Program-made: the position numbers and the translations under genes | Notes under the pieces: generated by a model | The model's input: the letters and a program-made list of their open reading frames with translations, nothing else | Database searches by the model: none | Told to the model about the DNA's origin: nothing | Shown: positions 16,561 to 24,270 of the stretch, in pieces | Position numbering within the stretch: position 1 is the first letter of the stretch | How the letters are laid out: the number at the start of each line of letters is the position of its first letter | DNA from: Companilactobacillus keshanensis | GTDB taxonomy: Bacteria; Bacillota; Bacilli; Lactobacillales; Lactobacillaceae | Direction of reading: 5' to 3' | Assembly: GCF_003946205.1 (NCBI RefSeq) | Contig: NZ_RHOS01000010.1 | Span: 1 to 64,000, forward strand | DNA: 64,000 nt

Positions 16561-17211
16561 TCATTTTTCGAATTTTTTTTGATAAAAAACACCGCTAATA
16601 GCAAATAGAATGATTCCGTAGACAAATTGTTGCCCAGCAATTGGTAGTAATGCTTGTATTGAATGACCATCTTGCAAGCTTACTATCATTTTGGAGATCG
16701 GTGGTAAGATCCAATTTACATAGTAAAGTAGGCCACTAGAACTGTCAGCCAAGGATAAATATAACAGGATCAAGATTCCTATTTGCCCTACAATAGAATG
16801 TTTTTCAAACCGTGGTTTCAAAATCATTGCTATCGTCGTGCCAACAAAACCCGATGTTGTAAATAATATGATTAATATCCAATTTTTAGTACTAGCAAAT
16901 GCCAGTAATGCTGTTAACAGGTCCAGCAGCAATAAAATAATTGCTTGAGTGGTAATATACAGCCAATAATTACTGACTCTTTGCTTTACATACCGATTAT
17001 ACAACTGATCATTCTTAAAAAAGCCCAATCCTGAGATTAATCCGATCAAAAACGTCGCAATGATCAAAATTATCACTTGTTGGGTATTACTTAACGCTAA
17101 TTTGGAATACATTGTAAATTCCACAACGCCTAACATAAATAGTAATGATAAATATAGGTAATCTCGAAAAATAGTTTTAAAAAAATTATTAGCCAAAAAT
17201 TTAATTTTCAA
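16561..17211 (-). CDS. ABC transporter membrane subunit
   Basis: About 216 residues with six predicted hydrophobic helices and no soluble domain. Its reading frame overlaps the end of the ATPase gene by about 11 bases, and it is the only membrane protein in the unit, so it is the likely permease of that ATPase. No family signature that I can name. I prefer the TTG start at 17211, nine bases after GAGGGGG; an upstream TTG at 17229 is alternative. Export of a peptide or antibiotic is plausible only by analogy. Confidence 0.75.
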   Translation of the reverse strand: MKIKFLANNFFKTIFRDYLYLSLLFMLGVVEFTMYSKLALSNTQQVIILIIATFLIGLISGLGFFKNDQLYNRYVKQRVSNYWLYITTQAIILLLLDLLTALLAFASTKNWILIILFTTSGFVGTTIAMILKPRFEKHSIVGQIGILILLYLSLADSSSGLLYYVNWILPPISKMIVSLQDGHSIQALLPIAGQQFVYGIILFAISGVFYQKKFEK

Positions 17212-18025
17212 GGACTCGTGCCCCCTCAAAATTATAATTCAATTCCAACATCTCTTTAATGATGGAATCTTTGATCTTCATTGGTACTTTTAATTCAATT
17301 AAATTATCAATATTCACGGATAAATAACGACTGATATCACCAGGTAGTGCCATCGTTTTTTTCGTAACTGTAAAAATAAGCATGTAATGAACTGACATAT
17401 TCCGATCAGTGATTTTAGTTAGTTTATTATCTTTTAACAGATAATTACTATCAAAATAGTTAACAACACTATCATCCTGAACCGTACTGGCGATCACGAC
17501 TCCTGAATTGTTATCACGAAGATCTTTGATAATATCCAACATATTAGTGATTATTTCACTATTTTGAAACGAAAACGGCTCATCTAGTAATAATATATTG
17601 GGATGTCCCACCACTGCCGCTAAAAACCCCACGCGCTGTTTTAATCCTAAAGAAAGCTGTCGCACTGAACGGTCCAAATATGGTGCCATACCCATATAAG
17701 TGATCAATTCTTTTAACTGTGAGTCTCTAACCGCCAGATCACCACTCAATTTCTGTATATCACGTAAATATTTTTTAACGGGTTTAGTAATTATCTCTGG
17801 GTCAATTTGTGGTAAGTATCCAAATCTAGCTTTAGGTGCAATTTCTAATTTTCCGCTGTCAGGTGATTTCAGACTGGCCAGGGTATCTAAAAACTGTGTT
17901 TTACCACTGCCGTTGTCTCCTAAAATATAGGCGATCTCATTTTGATACAAAGAAAAGGTTACATGCTTGAACGCAAAGTAACCTTCATTTTGGAGTGACA
18001 GATCTTTAGCTGTCAATAATTCCAT
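17201..18025 (-). CDS. ABC transporter ATP-binding protein
   Basis: 274 residues with Walker A GDNGSGKT, a signature of unusual form (LSLGLKQRVGFLAA in place of LSGGQ) and Walker B ILLLDEPF. The C-terminal 60 residues extend beyond the ATPase core. The gene starts three bases after the stop of the upstream hypothetical gene and overlaps the permease gene, so the three are one operon. The LSLGLKQR signature is common in ATPases of small bacterial exporters such as those for lantibiotics. Confidence 0.9.
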   Translation of the reverse strand: MELLTAKDLSLQNEGYFAFKHVTFSLYQNEIAYILGDNGSGKTQFLDTLASLKSPDSGKLEIAPKARFGYLPQIDPEIITKPVKKYLRDIQKLSGDLAVRDSQLKELITYMGMAPYLDRSVRQLSLGLKQRVGFLAAVVGHPNILLLDEPFSFQNSEIITNMLDIIKDLRDNNSGVVIASTVQDDSVVNYFDSNYLLKDNKLTKITDRNMSVHYMLIFTVTKKTMALPGDISRYLSVNIDNLIELKVPMKIKDSIIKEMLELNYNFEGARVLEN

Positions 18026-18028
18026 AAG

Positions 18029-18517
18029 CTATTGCCATTCCTCAATTGCTTTGGCAGCTAGTCCAATCGACAAAACTGCATCATTTGAAAGAGCATTTCT
18101 GACATCAGAAACAATTGTATTATCGTACACAGCACCAATCACTGTAAAAGCATATTCAATCAAGTGTATATCCGTTTTAGCCTTATATTCGCCATCTGCA
18201 TAAGGATCTTCGTGATTATATGTAAAGTTGATATCGTGGCCTGAAAGAGAACCGTCAACGTGGTTTACTTGAACACGATCATGCAATTCGTTTAATTTGC
18301 TAGTGGGATTTTGTAAAGTTAGTCGATGATCAGACTCATTTTGATAGTAGTCTTCTTCAGTCATATCAAAATATTCTTTGATGGGCTTTCTTAAAATTGC
18401 CAAATTATCGATCAACTCGTAAACTTTTTCAACGTCTAATTTAGCAGCCTTTTTTTCAACATCTTTACTATTTTTGTAGATCCAGTCAGCAAATTCACTA
18501 ATAGTCTCAGAATTCAT
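18029..18517 (-). CDS. Hypothetical acidic protein in ABC operon
   Basis: I do not recognise this 162-residue protein. It is acidic and soluble, has no signal peptide or membrane helix, and begins with a helical region rich in Asp, Glu and Lys (residues 1-50). GGAGG seven bases before ATG is a strong ribosome site, and the stop lies three bases before the ABC ATPase start, so it is translated with the transporter. It could be an accessory or regulatory partner of the exporter, but nothing in the sequence proves it. Confidence 0.7.
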   Translation of the reverse strand: MNSETISEFADWIYKNSKDVEKKAAKLDVEKVYELIDNLAILRKPIKEYFDMTEEDYYQNESDHRLTLQNPTSKLNELHDRVQVNHVDGSLSGHDINFTYNHEDPYADGEYKAKTDIHLIEYAFTVIGAVYDNTIVSDVRNALSNDAVLSIGLAAKAIEEWQ

Positions 18518-18563
18518 AAATTTTCCTCCGTTATTACGTTCCTATTATACTTAAAAAACTCGA

Positions 18564-19109
18564 TTATTTAAAATCACAGCCATCTAAATGATCATTAATA
18601 ACTCCAATTGCTTGTAAGAATGAATAAACAATCGTTGGGCCAATGAATTTGAAGCCGTTTTTTTTCAGATCCTTACTTATTTTTTGTGACAATTCATCTT
18701 GAGCTGGAAGTTCATCCATAGTCTGATAATGACTGATTATCTGCTTATTGTCGACAAAACTCCAAATATAATCACCGAATTTTTTATTATTATCATGCAT
18801 TATCTTGATCTGCTTGGCATTATTAACGATAGCATTAACTTTTAATTTATTCCGAATGATTTTAGGATCTTGCAGTAGCTCCGCAATCTTTTCATTAGAA
18901 TAATCAGCTACTTTGTTCACGTCAAAATCATCAAAGACTTCTTTATAACCTGAACGTCTCTTTAAAATGGTCGACCAAGAAAGACCAGCCTGTGATAATT
19001 CCAAACTCAGCATTTCAAACAAGTAACGTTCATCCTTATCAATTTTACCCCATTCAGTATCATGATATAATCGCATTTCTTCTGAATCATCAGCCCATGA
19101 ACATCTCAT
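18564..19109 (-). CDS. tag: DNA-3-methyladenine glycosylase I
   Basis: About 181 residues. The family's N-terminus is present: RCSWA (zinc Cys) followed by YHDTEWG (zinc His). The C-terminal HLDGC supplies the other zinc ligands, matching the Cys-His-His-Cys site of E. coli Tag. It removes 3-methyladenine from alkylated DNA. The ATG at 19109 has GGTG seven bases upstream; a GTG four codons earlier is the alternative. Single gene. Confidence 0.95.
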   Translation of the reverse strand: MRCSWADDSEEMRLYHDTEWGKIDKDERYLFEMLSLELSQAGLSWSTILKRRSGYKEVFDDFDVNKVADYSNEKIAELLQDPKIIRNKLKVNAIVNNAKQIKIMHDNNKKFGDYIWSFVDNKQIISHYQTMDELPAQDELSQKISKDLKKNGFKFIGPTIVYSFLQAIGVINDHLDGCDFK

Positions 19110-19132
19110 TTTCTTCACCAATAAAAAAAGGC

Positions 19133-19161
19133 CGGGATATGACTCATCTCAGTCTTTTTTC
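19133..19161 (-). terminator. Terminator after second universal stress protein
   Basis: AAAAAGACTGAG pairs imperfectly with the CCGGCCTTTTT side on the minus strand, ending in seven T. It resembles the terminator at 7157-7187 (shared GGCCTTTTTTT end). Confidence 0.6.
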
Positions 19162-19178
19162 TCCTATATTATGGATTA

Positions 19179-19652
19179 CTATTTAATTGCACTGTTATCA
19201 GTTGTGGTTCTAACAATGATAACATCAGTTCTAGCATTACGTGTAACGTATTCAGATACTGAACCAACTAATAATCGAGTAACAGCGTTCATACCGGTAG
19301 AACCGATCATAATTAAGTCATTTTTGTATTCTTCAACGAACTCTTGAGAAATAACAGTCTTTGGTTCCCCAAAACGTACGTGAATGTCGATATTATCAGC
19401 ATTAGCACCATTGGCAACTGCTTCGTCTTTTAATTCGTTTAAATATTTTTGAGCATCTTCAGATAGTTGATAAATAACGTCTCCATTCAACATACCACCA
19501 TGTAAACCGATGAACTGTTTAGTATCAAGAACCGTTAAAACATCAAGATGCCCTTTGTTCATTTGTGCAACCTTGACAGCCTTTCTAAAGGCCATTTCAG
19601 CTTCCTTTGATCCGTCGACTGGTACTAAAATCTTTTCATAATCTTGTTCCAT
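19179..19652 (-). CDS. Universal stress protein (ATP-binding type)
   Basis: 157 residues, UspA fold with ILVPVDGSKEAEMAF at the start and an intact G-2x-G-9x-GS loop near the C-terminus (GSTGMNAVTRLLVGSVSEY), so this one should bind nucleotide, unlike the paralogue at 10865. Start at ATG 19652 with GGAGG eight bases upstream. Monocistronic. Likely a stress-survival protein. Confidence 0.92.
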   Translation of the reverse strand: MEQDYEKILVPVDGSKEAEMAFRKAVKVAQMNKGHLDVLTVLDTKQFIGLHGGMLNGDVIYQLSEDAQKYLNELKDEAVANGANADNIDIHVRFGEPKTVISQEFVEEYKNDLIMIGSTGMNAVTRLLVGSVSEYVTRNARTDVIIVRTTTDNSAIK

Positions 19653-19732
19653 AATCTGATCCTCCAATGCTCTTAATGAAAACTCTTTAATGTAAGATTA
19701 ATGCATTAATGAGTTTTATTCAATAAATAATA

Positions 19733-20854
19733 CTAAGAAAATGCCGTTAATGTACGAGCTAACTGGTTTGCCGCCGATTCATACTTCCCAAAAATCATCT
19801 TTTCATCTTCATCATCCATTTGTCGATTAACCATCTGGGTTGAAAAAATACCTGTAAACAATTGTTCATAGTCTTCAAAGTCATCAACAAAATTATTGCA
19901 TAAAGCAAAAGTAGGGATTCTGACCGTTCCAGCAATTTTACTCAGATGATAAAGAATCTCATCATGCATCGCATCTGCTGAAATAATATCAGTAGCGGTT
20001 ACTAAAACATCAGTCGAACGAATCGTCTGATCCATACCAGTTACATTTGCCACCCACTCAAACGAGGAACGAAAAATATGAGCGTTGATCATCGCAAAAG
20101 CTCCTGCCAAAGTTTTGATCGAATCCGAATGCGGCATCGGGTGTATATCTAAATTATACTTCTGATTTACTTTTTCAGTAACATAAACGAGATTATCTTC
20201 TAAAAAACTTACTTGAGTTTTATTCAAAAACTCATAATTTCCCTCAGGTTCAAAATTTGCAGAATAATTCAATAAAACGGTGATTTTGGTACGTTTAGGC
20301 AAGACACGAGCTATGCCTTCCAAGTTCATCCGATAAGCATTGATCAATGGATTTTCACCTTCCGGTATAAGCTCATCGTTTTCATCATATATTTTAGCCC
20401 CTAAAGCTTGCAAAGCTCCAAAGCCACCATCGGCAACAGCCGTTCTGCCTAAGCAGATAACGACATTCTTATGCCCACTTGACACTGCGTCTAGAATAAA
20501 TTCTCCTAAACCGTGACTAGTCGCATGAAACAGGTCTTTTCTCTTTTTGTTGGCCGCCAGATCAAGACCTACTATTTGTTCTGAATCTATAATTGCGGTA
20601 TCCTGACTATCAATGCTTGTCACCAAATAGCGTCCCGTTTTACTTTGCCAAAAGGCATCGAAAAATGGTAATTCGGCCCATTTTCCGCCGATTGTATGCT
20701 TAATTAACGCCGGCATACCGTATTCGCTATCTGTGACCGGCATAGTGACAATTTCTGCATCTGGCAATGCACGCGAAATACCGCTATAAATAGCTTGACC
20801 TATTTTTCGAGAGCTAACGTGGCGATATTTTCCGGGGGCAATGATAAATTTCAT
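19733..20854 (-). CDS. Glycerate kinase family protein, diverged active site
   Basis: 374 residues in the glycerate 2-kinase (GlxK/GarK) fold. The start is the ATG at 20854 after AAGGAAG, since the family begins with MKxxIAP. Typical signatures are altered: IAPDSFKxS is IAPGKYRHVSS, ADGGEGT is TDSEYGM, and GGSATNDGG is GRTAVADGG. These segments line the glycerate and ATP site, so substrate or activity may differ. It is divergent from the phosphatase gene (57 bp between starts). Confidence 0.82.
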   Translation of the reverse strand: MKFIIAPGKYRHVSSRKIGQAIYSGISRALPDAEIVTMPVTDSEYGMPALIKHTIGGKWAELPFFDAFWQSKTGRYLVTSIDSQDTAIIDSEQIVGLDLAANKKRKDLFHATSHGLGEFILDAVSSGHKNVVICLGRTAVADGGFGALQALGAKIYDENDELIPEGENPLINAYRMNLEGIARVLPKRTKITVLLNYSANFEPEGNYEFLNKTQVSFLEDNLVYVTEKVNQKYNLDIHPMPHSDSIKTLAGAFAMINAHIFRSSFEWVANVTGMDQTIRSTDVLVTATDIISADAMHDEILYHLSKIAGTVRIPTFALCNNFVDDFEDYEQLFTGIFSTQMVNRQMDDEDEKMIFGKYESAANQLARTLTAFS

Positions 20855-20911
20855 GACAAATCTTCCTTTTGTTATAATTGAAAATAGACTAAACGATAAA
20901 GGGGTACACAT

Positions 20912-21712
20912 ATGGATAACGCTACACAACAAACACATCGTATCTTAAATCTTGAAGAGGGCATTAACTTTCGTGAATTAGGTGGTTATGAAACTGCTAG
21001 TGGTAAGCAAGTTAAGTATCACAAAATTCTGCGTTCAGCAGGTCTAAATAAATTAACAGATAATGATTTAAAATTTTTAAGTGACTATGGTCTCAAAACA
21101 GACGTTGACTTCCGCTCTCAAAGTGAGATTGACAAGAGTCCTGATAGATTACCTAGTGGTACAAAATACATTTCTCTACCGGTATTTCGTGAAGATTTAA
21201 CGGAAGCTTCAAAGATCCAAGAATCAGTCATTCCTGAAATCGACTTTGACCCAAGAAATGGTTATGAACATATGCTGGGCGTCTACAAGGAAATGATAAC
21301 TGAAGATCAATCAAAGAAAGCCTATCGAAACTTTTTCGATGAATTATTAGGTAATTCTAATGATCGTGACGTATTACTATTCCATTGTAGTGCTGGTAAG
21401 GACCGTACTGGTATGGGAGCTGTTTTCTTCTTATATAGTTTAGGAATTCCCTTGCCAACTATTAAACAAGATTATCTACTAACTAATCAAGCAAGTAAAT
21501 TCTACGTAGCAGATATCCTTAAGGAAGTTGAAAAGCGTGATGCGTCACTAGTTGAATCGATCCGTGCTCTGATGACAGTTAATGAAAACTACTTATCAGT
21601 AGCCGAAAAGGCCATCAAGGAAACTTCAGGCAGTCTAGCTAATTATATCAGAAATGAATTACATGTAAGTGATAATCAAGTTTCTGACCTGCAAAAAATT
21701 TATTTACAGTAA
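20912..21712 (+). CDS. Tyrosine-protein phosphatase (IphP/Ptp family)
   Basis: 266 residues with the phosphatase loop HCSAGKDRTG (Cys nucleophile and Arg of CxxxxxR, about residue 158) and the upstream N-terminal signature FRELGGY. The family dephosphorylates phosphotyrosine and sometimes phosphoinositides. No signal peptide. AAAGGGG lies eight bases before the ATG. Transcribed on its own; a plus-strand hairpin with T run follows at 21934-21960. Confidence 0.92.
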   Translation: MDNATQQTHRILNLEEGINFRELGGYETASGKQVKYHKILRSAGLNKLTDNDLKFLSDYGLKTDVDFRSQSEIDKSPDRLPSGTKYISLPVFREDLTEASKIQESVIPEIDFDPRNGYEHMLGVYKEMITEDQSKKAYRNFFDELLGNSNDRDVLLFHCSAGKDRTGMGAVFFLYSLGIPLPTIKQDYLLTNQASKFYVADILKEVEKRDASLVESIRALMTVNENYLSVAEKAIKETSGSLANYIRNELHVSDNQVSDLQKIYLQ

Positions 21713-21933
21713 ATAAATTTAATTTTTTCGAATTTGCATCACACTTTCTTCACATTTACTGGCTATTATATAAATATAAGCTAAAGGAAAGCGAAGAGCT
21801 CCTTAACTTATGATTCTCCCTGATGTATTCTTCATATAAAAAAGCATTAATCCTCAAAATACAACAAAAAACCCAACCTTCCCCCCTGATAATTGGGTCA
21901 CAAAAAAGCTGAGAACTACTTTCTCAGCTATGA

Positions 21934-21961
21934 ACACCGCAAAGTCCTTGCGGTGTTTTTA
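21934..21961 (+). terminator. Terminator of phosphatase gene
   Basis: ACACCGC pairs with GCGGTGT, followed by TTTTTATTTT. Confidence 0.85.
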
Positions 21962-21980
21962 TTTTGCTATCATTTACTGA

Positions 21981-22020
21981 AACTAAAAAGGATGTGGAAT
22001 TCACCACATCCTTTTTAGTT
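21981..22020. terminator. Terminator of small membrane protein gene
   Basis: AACTAAAAAGGATGTGG pairs with CCACATCCTTTTTAGTT. Perfect 17-bp arms with internal T/A runs; functional in both directions, mainly for the gene ending at 22035. Confidence 0.88.
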
Positions 22021-22034
22021 CGTATGATCCTTAT

Positions 22035-22223
22035 CTAGTCATGAAGGATAAACGTATGATTCTTACCGAATACGTTTTGAGCATAAACTGCTAAAACGAT
22101 TGCCACAATAGCGGCAGCTAATACAGCATATCCCGCTTGTATCATAAATAGTAACATTAATATTACTACCCCTACTGCCATTAATGCCATTAATCCTAAT
22201 TTATTTACAACTTGATTTGTCAT
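22035..22223 (-). CDS. Small membrane protein (62 aa)
   Basis: A short protein of two hydrophobic segments (residues 10-30 and 31-50, rich in Ala, Val and Ile) and a polar tail. No family that I recognise. The ATG at 22223 has GGTGGGTGG upstream; a GTG three codons earlier abuts the SD. It has its own strong terminator. Could be a stress or envelope peptide. Confidence 0.7.
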   Translation of the reverse strand: MTNQVVNKLGLMALMAVGVVILMLLFMIQAGYAVLAAAIVAIVLAVYAQNVFGKNHTFILHD

Positions 22224-22316
22224 AATATCCACCCACCTTGTAATTTTTCAAACTCTCTACGTGTCGAGAGTACCATGTGAAATTTTCTTTTTCAAGCCCT
22301 TACAACTATTGTTTTT

Positions 22317-22375
22317 TAGTGTCTGGTAATCGGTTACATCAAAGGATTACAACGGTTCATTGGCACTAGACACTA
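22317..22375. repeat. Nested inverted repeats
   Basis: TAGTGTCT (22317-22324) pairs with AGACACTA (22368-22375), and inside it GTAATC (22326-22331) pairs with GATTAC (22345-22350). The element lies in the 268-bp gap between two minus-strand genes and has no T run. Its role is not evident. Confidence 0.45.
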
Positions 22376-22491
22376 TTAAAGCCTCTAATTTTCACAGGCC
22401 TCATTTTCAGGCCTTTTCACTTCATTTATTATTCTTATATGAACCAATTCTTAAAATCGGTTTAAATAATTAATTTTTGGTTCATTTTGAT

Positions 22492-24162
22492 TTAAATAAT
22501 AAGAACCTTAGCTAATTCAATAAATTCATCCGTTGAAACTCGATAATATTTTTTATCTTTTATAGAAGCAATTAAATCAGTTTTCCACTCACTCAATGGT
22601 CTCAAATCTCTGTCTAAGTCTGTACCTAAGTGATCGACCAAATTATTGCCCTGACTGGATTTTACTTTAATTTTAGAAGTATCTGTATCCGTGTAGACAT
22701 ATACATCCTTAGATTTAACATATTCATCAGCAGATATTTGATAACATAGCTCCTTATTTATATAAATCCCTAAAACATTTTTCCATTTAGTATTACTACT
22801 TAGCTCTCGATTAGTGATCAATTTCCCATTTTTGTCATATAGTCTGACGTTTTGTGTTGCTGTCGCAATATTTTTAATTATCTCGATCGGTTTGTTTGTA
22901 ACCGGCGATGGTTTAGGCTTAACGCTCTGGTTTGAATCATCTTCTAGATATATATTATATTCGATTCTTTCATCAGACAATTCTTCTGGAACTATATTTC
23001 CAAGATACATGTTTTTTATTATCTGACTAATAACACTTTTCAAACTAAGATCTTCAGCAAATTTATAGTTAAGTTGTGAGAGGTACATTTCTCCAATCTC
23101 TCCCTCTGAAGAAAAAATTCTGTAAAAAGTTTTGTCTAAAATAACTTTCCTATTGAGAAATAATTTACTGAAAAATTTATCATTTATATCGATCTTACTA
23201 TTAGCCTTAACTGTAATTTTAAAATTCTTAAGAGGCTTTCCATTTTTATCAAGCTCATTAAAAACAAATGATGCATCCTTCACAGGTGGAACTTTGTATG
23301 TCAAAATCTTTCTTTTTCGATTATATGAAATATCATCCTGATCGACATTTTCGGTAGAATATCCTGAGACAGCGTCCTTTACTCCAATACCACTAGCATT
23401 AACTGTAGGATATGTATTTACTTTATCAACAAATATTAATTGGCCATCTAAATACCCACCCTTGGCTATATAGTGTTCTTCATGAGGGGTATCAAGTGGT
23501 AAATAGTTAAAAACGACTTCTGCAATATGATCATTATTTGATAAGTCTTCATTATTTCCTTGTTCATCAAAAATCTTCTGAAATATTTCTTCAGCAGTAT
23601 CATCTTCCATACCCTTCAAATATGGCAAGTCATTAAATCCTACATTACCAACCCACGAATTTACAAATGAAATTCTTCTTCCTCGCTGAAGTTTATTCAA
23701 ATTTTCAGCTATAATTTTTTGGTTATCAGGATCGTTAGCTTTAATATCAAATTTTGTACGCTTAATATCATCTTCATTTGCTTCCCGTTCCAAAAGTATA
23801 AAATGAGTATCTGCGACTGCCTTCATAGTCACAGTTATTGTCTGCTCGTTTTCATTAGTTAGCTTAAATACATTATTTTCGGAAAATTTACTCGAATAAC
23901 CTGCAACCTTGATTTCTGGAATAGTAACAAAGGATCCAACCGCAGCATTCCCCGTACGACTGCCAATAACTTTCTTAGTATCAGCATCTAAGTAATTTAT
24001 AGTATAGTTAGCCTGTTTCTCAATCACTGCACTATTTACAGAATCGGATGCCCGCACATTTATCAGCATACTTCCTGGCAAAATAAGCCCACCGACCATT
24101 GTTAAAATTGAAACAAGAATCCATTCACTATTAATTCTATGAGTAAAATATTTTAAGTTCAT
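22492..24162 (-). CDS. Secreted surface protein with SLAP-like C-terminus
   Basis: 556 residues. A signal peptide (membrane segment about residues 15-36, likely cleavage after NVRA) follows the ATG at 24162, which has GGGGAGG upstream. Next is a MucBP-like segment (YTINYLDADTKKVIGSRTG). The middle (about 90-430) matches nothing I know. The C-terminal 130 residues resemble the Lactobacillus SLAP wall-binding domain (VRLYDKNGKLITNRELSSNT, then a second YYRVSTDEFI repeat), which attaches proteins non-covalently to the wall. No LPXTG motif. Probably a surface or adhesion protein; no partner gene is adjacent. Confidence 0.8.
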   Translation of the reverse strand: MNLKYFTHRINSEWILVSILTMVGGLILPGSMLINVRASDSVNSAVIEKQANYTINYLDADTKKVIGSRTGNAAVGSFVTIPEIKVAGYSSKFSENNVFKLTNENEQTITVTMKAVADTHFILLEREANEDDIKRTKFDIKANDPDNQKIIAENLNKLQRGRRISFVNSWVGNVGFNDLPYLKGMEDDTAEEIFQKIFDEQGNNEDLSNNDHIAEVVFNYLPLDTPHEEHYIAKGGYLDGQLIFVDKVNTYPTVNASGIGVKDAVSGYSTENVDQDDISYNRKRKILTYKVPPVKDASFVFNELDKNGKPLKNFKITVKANSKIDINDKFFSKLFLNRKVILDKTFYRIFSSEGEIGEMYLSQLNYKFAEDLSLKSVISQIIKNMYLGNIVPEELSDERIEYNIYLEDDSNQSVKPKPSPVTNKPIEIIKNIATATQNVRLYDKNGKLITNRELSSNTKWKNVLGIYINKELCYQISADEYVKSKDVYVYTDTDTSKIKVKSSQGNNLVDHLGTDLDRDLRPLSEWKTDLIASIKDKKYYRVSTDEFIELAKVLII

Positions 24163-24220
24163 AGTTCCCTCCCCACACACTTTACTCATAATCATATATT
24201 AATATTTGAAAAATATGATC

Positions 24221-24260
24221 AAAAAAGAGCTATTTGGCAGTATGCCAAATAGCTCTTTTT
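24221..24260. terminator. Terminator of phosphoketolase gene
   Basis: AAAAAGAGCTATTTGGCA pairs with the mirrored sequence around a GTAT loop; T runs on both strands. Confidence 0.93.
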
Positions 24261-24270
24261 AATTTAATTA

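Larger units (their letters stand above)
21713..22034. other. Intergenic region with four stacked hairpins
   Basis: No credible gene. There is a promoter-like TATTATATAAAT near 21775-21790, then a hairpin around AAGGA/TCCTT, and a 9-codon ATG frame at 21812 that I do not call a gene. After these come hairpins at 21871-21898 and 21907-21929 (both followed by six T on the minus strand), 21934-21956 (T run on the plus strand, ends the phosphatase transcript) and 21981-22020. The minus strand thus has three terminator-like structures in a row, more than the one small gene upstream needs. Confidence 0.55.

Noticed and set aside
16431-16670. 79-codon minus-strand ORF overlapping the GNAT and permease genes
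   Set aside because: Lies out of frame across the ends of two well-supported genes and has no family features.
21812-21841. Nine-codon ORF in the hairpin-rich gap
   Set aside because: Too short to judge and the purine-rich stretch upstream is part of a stem.
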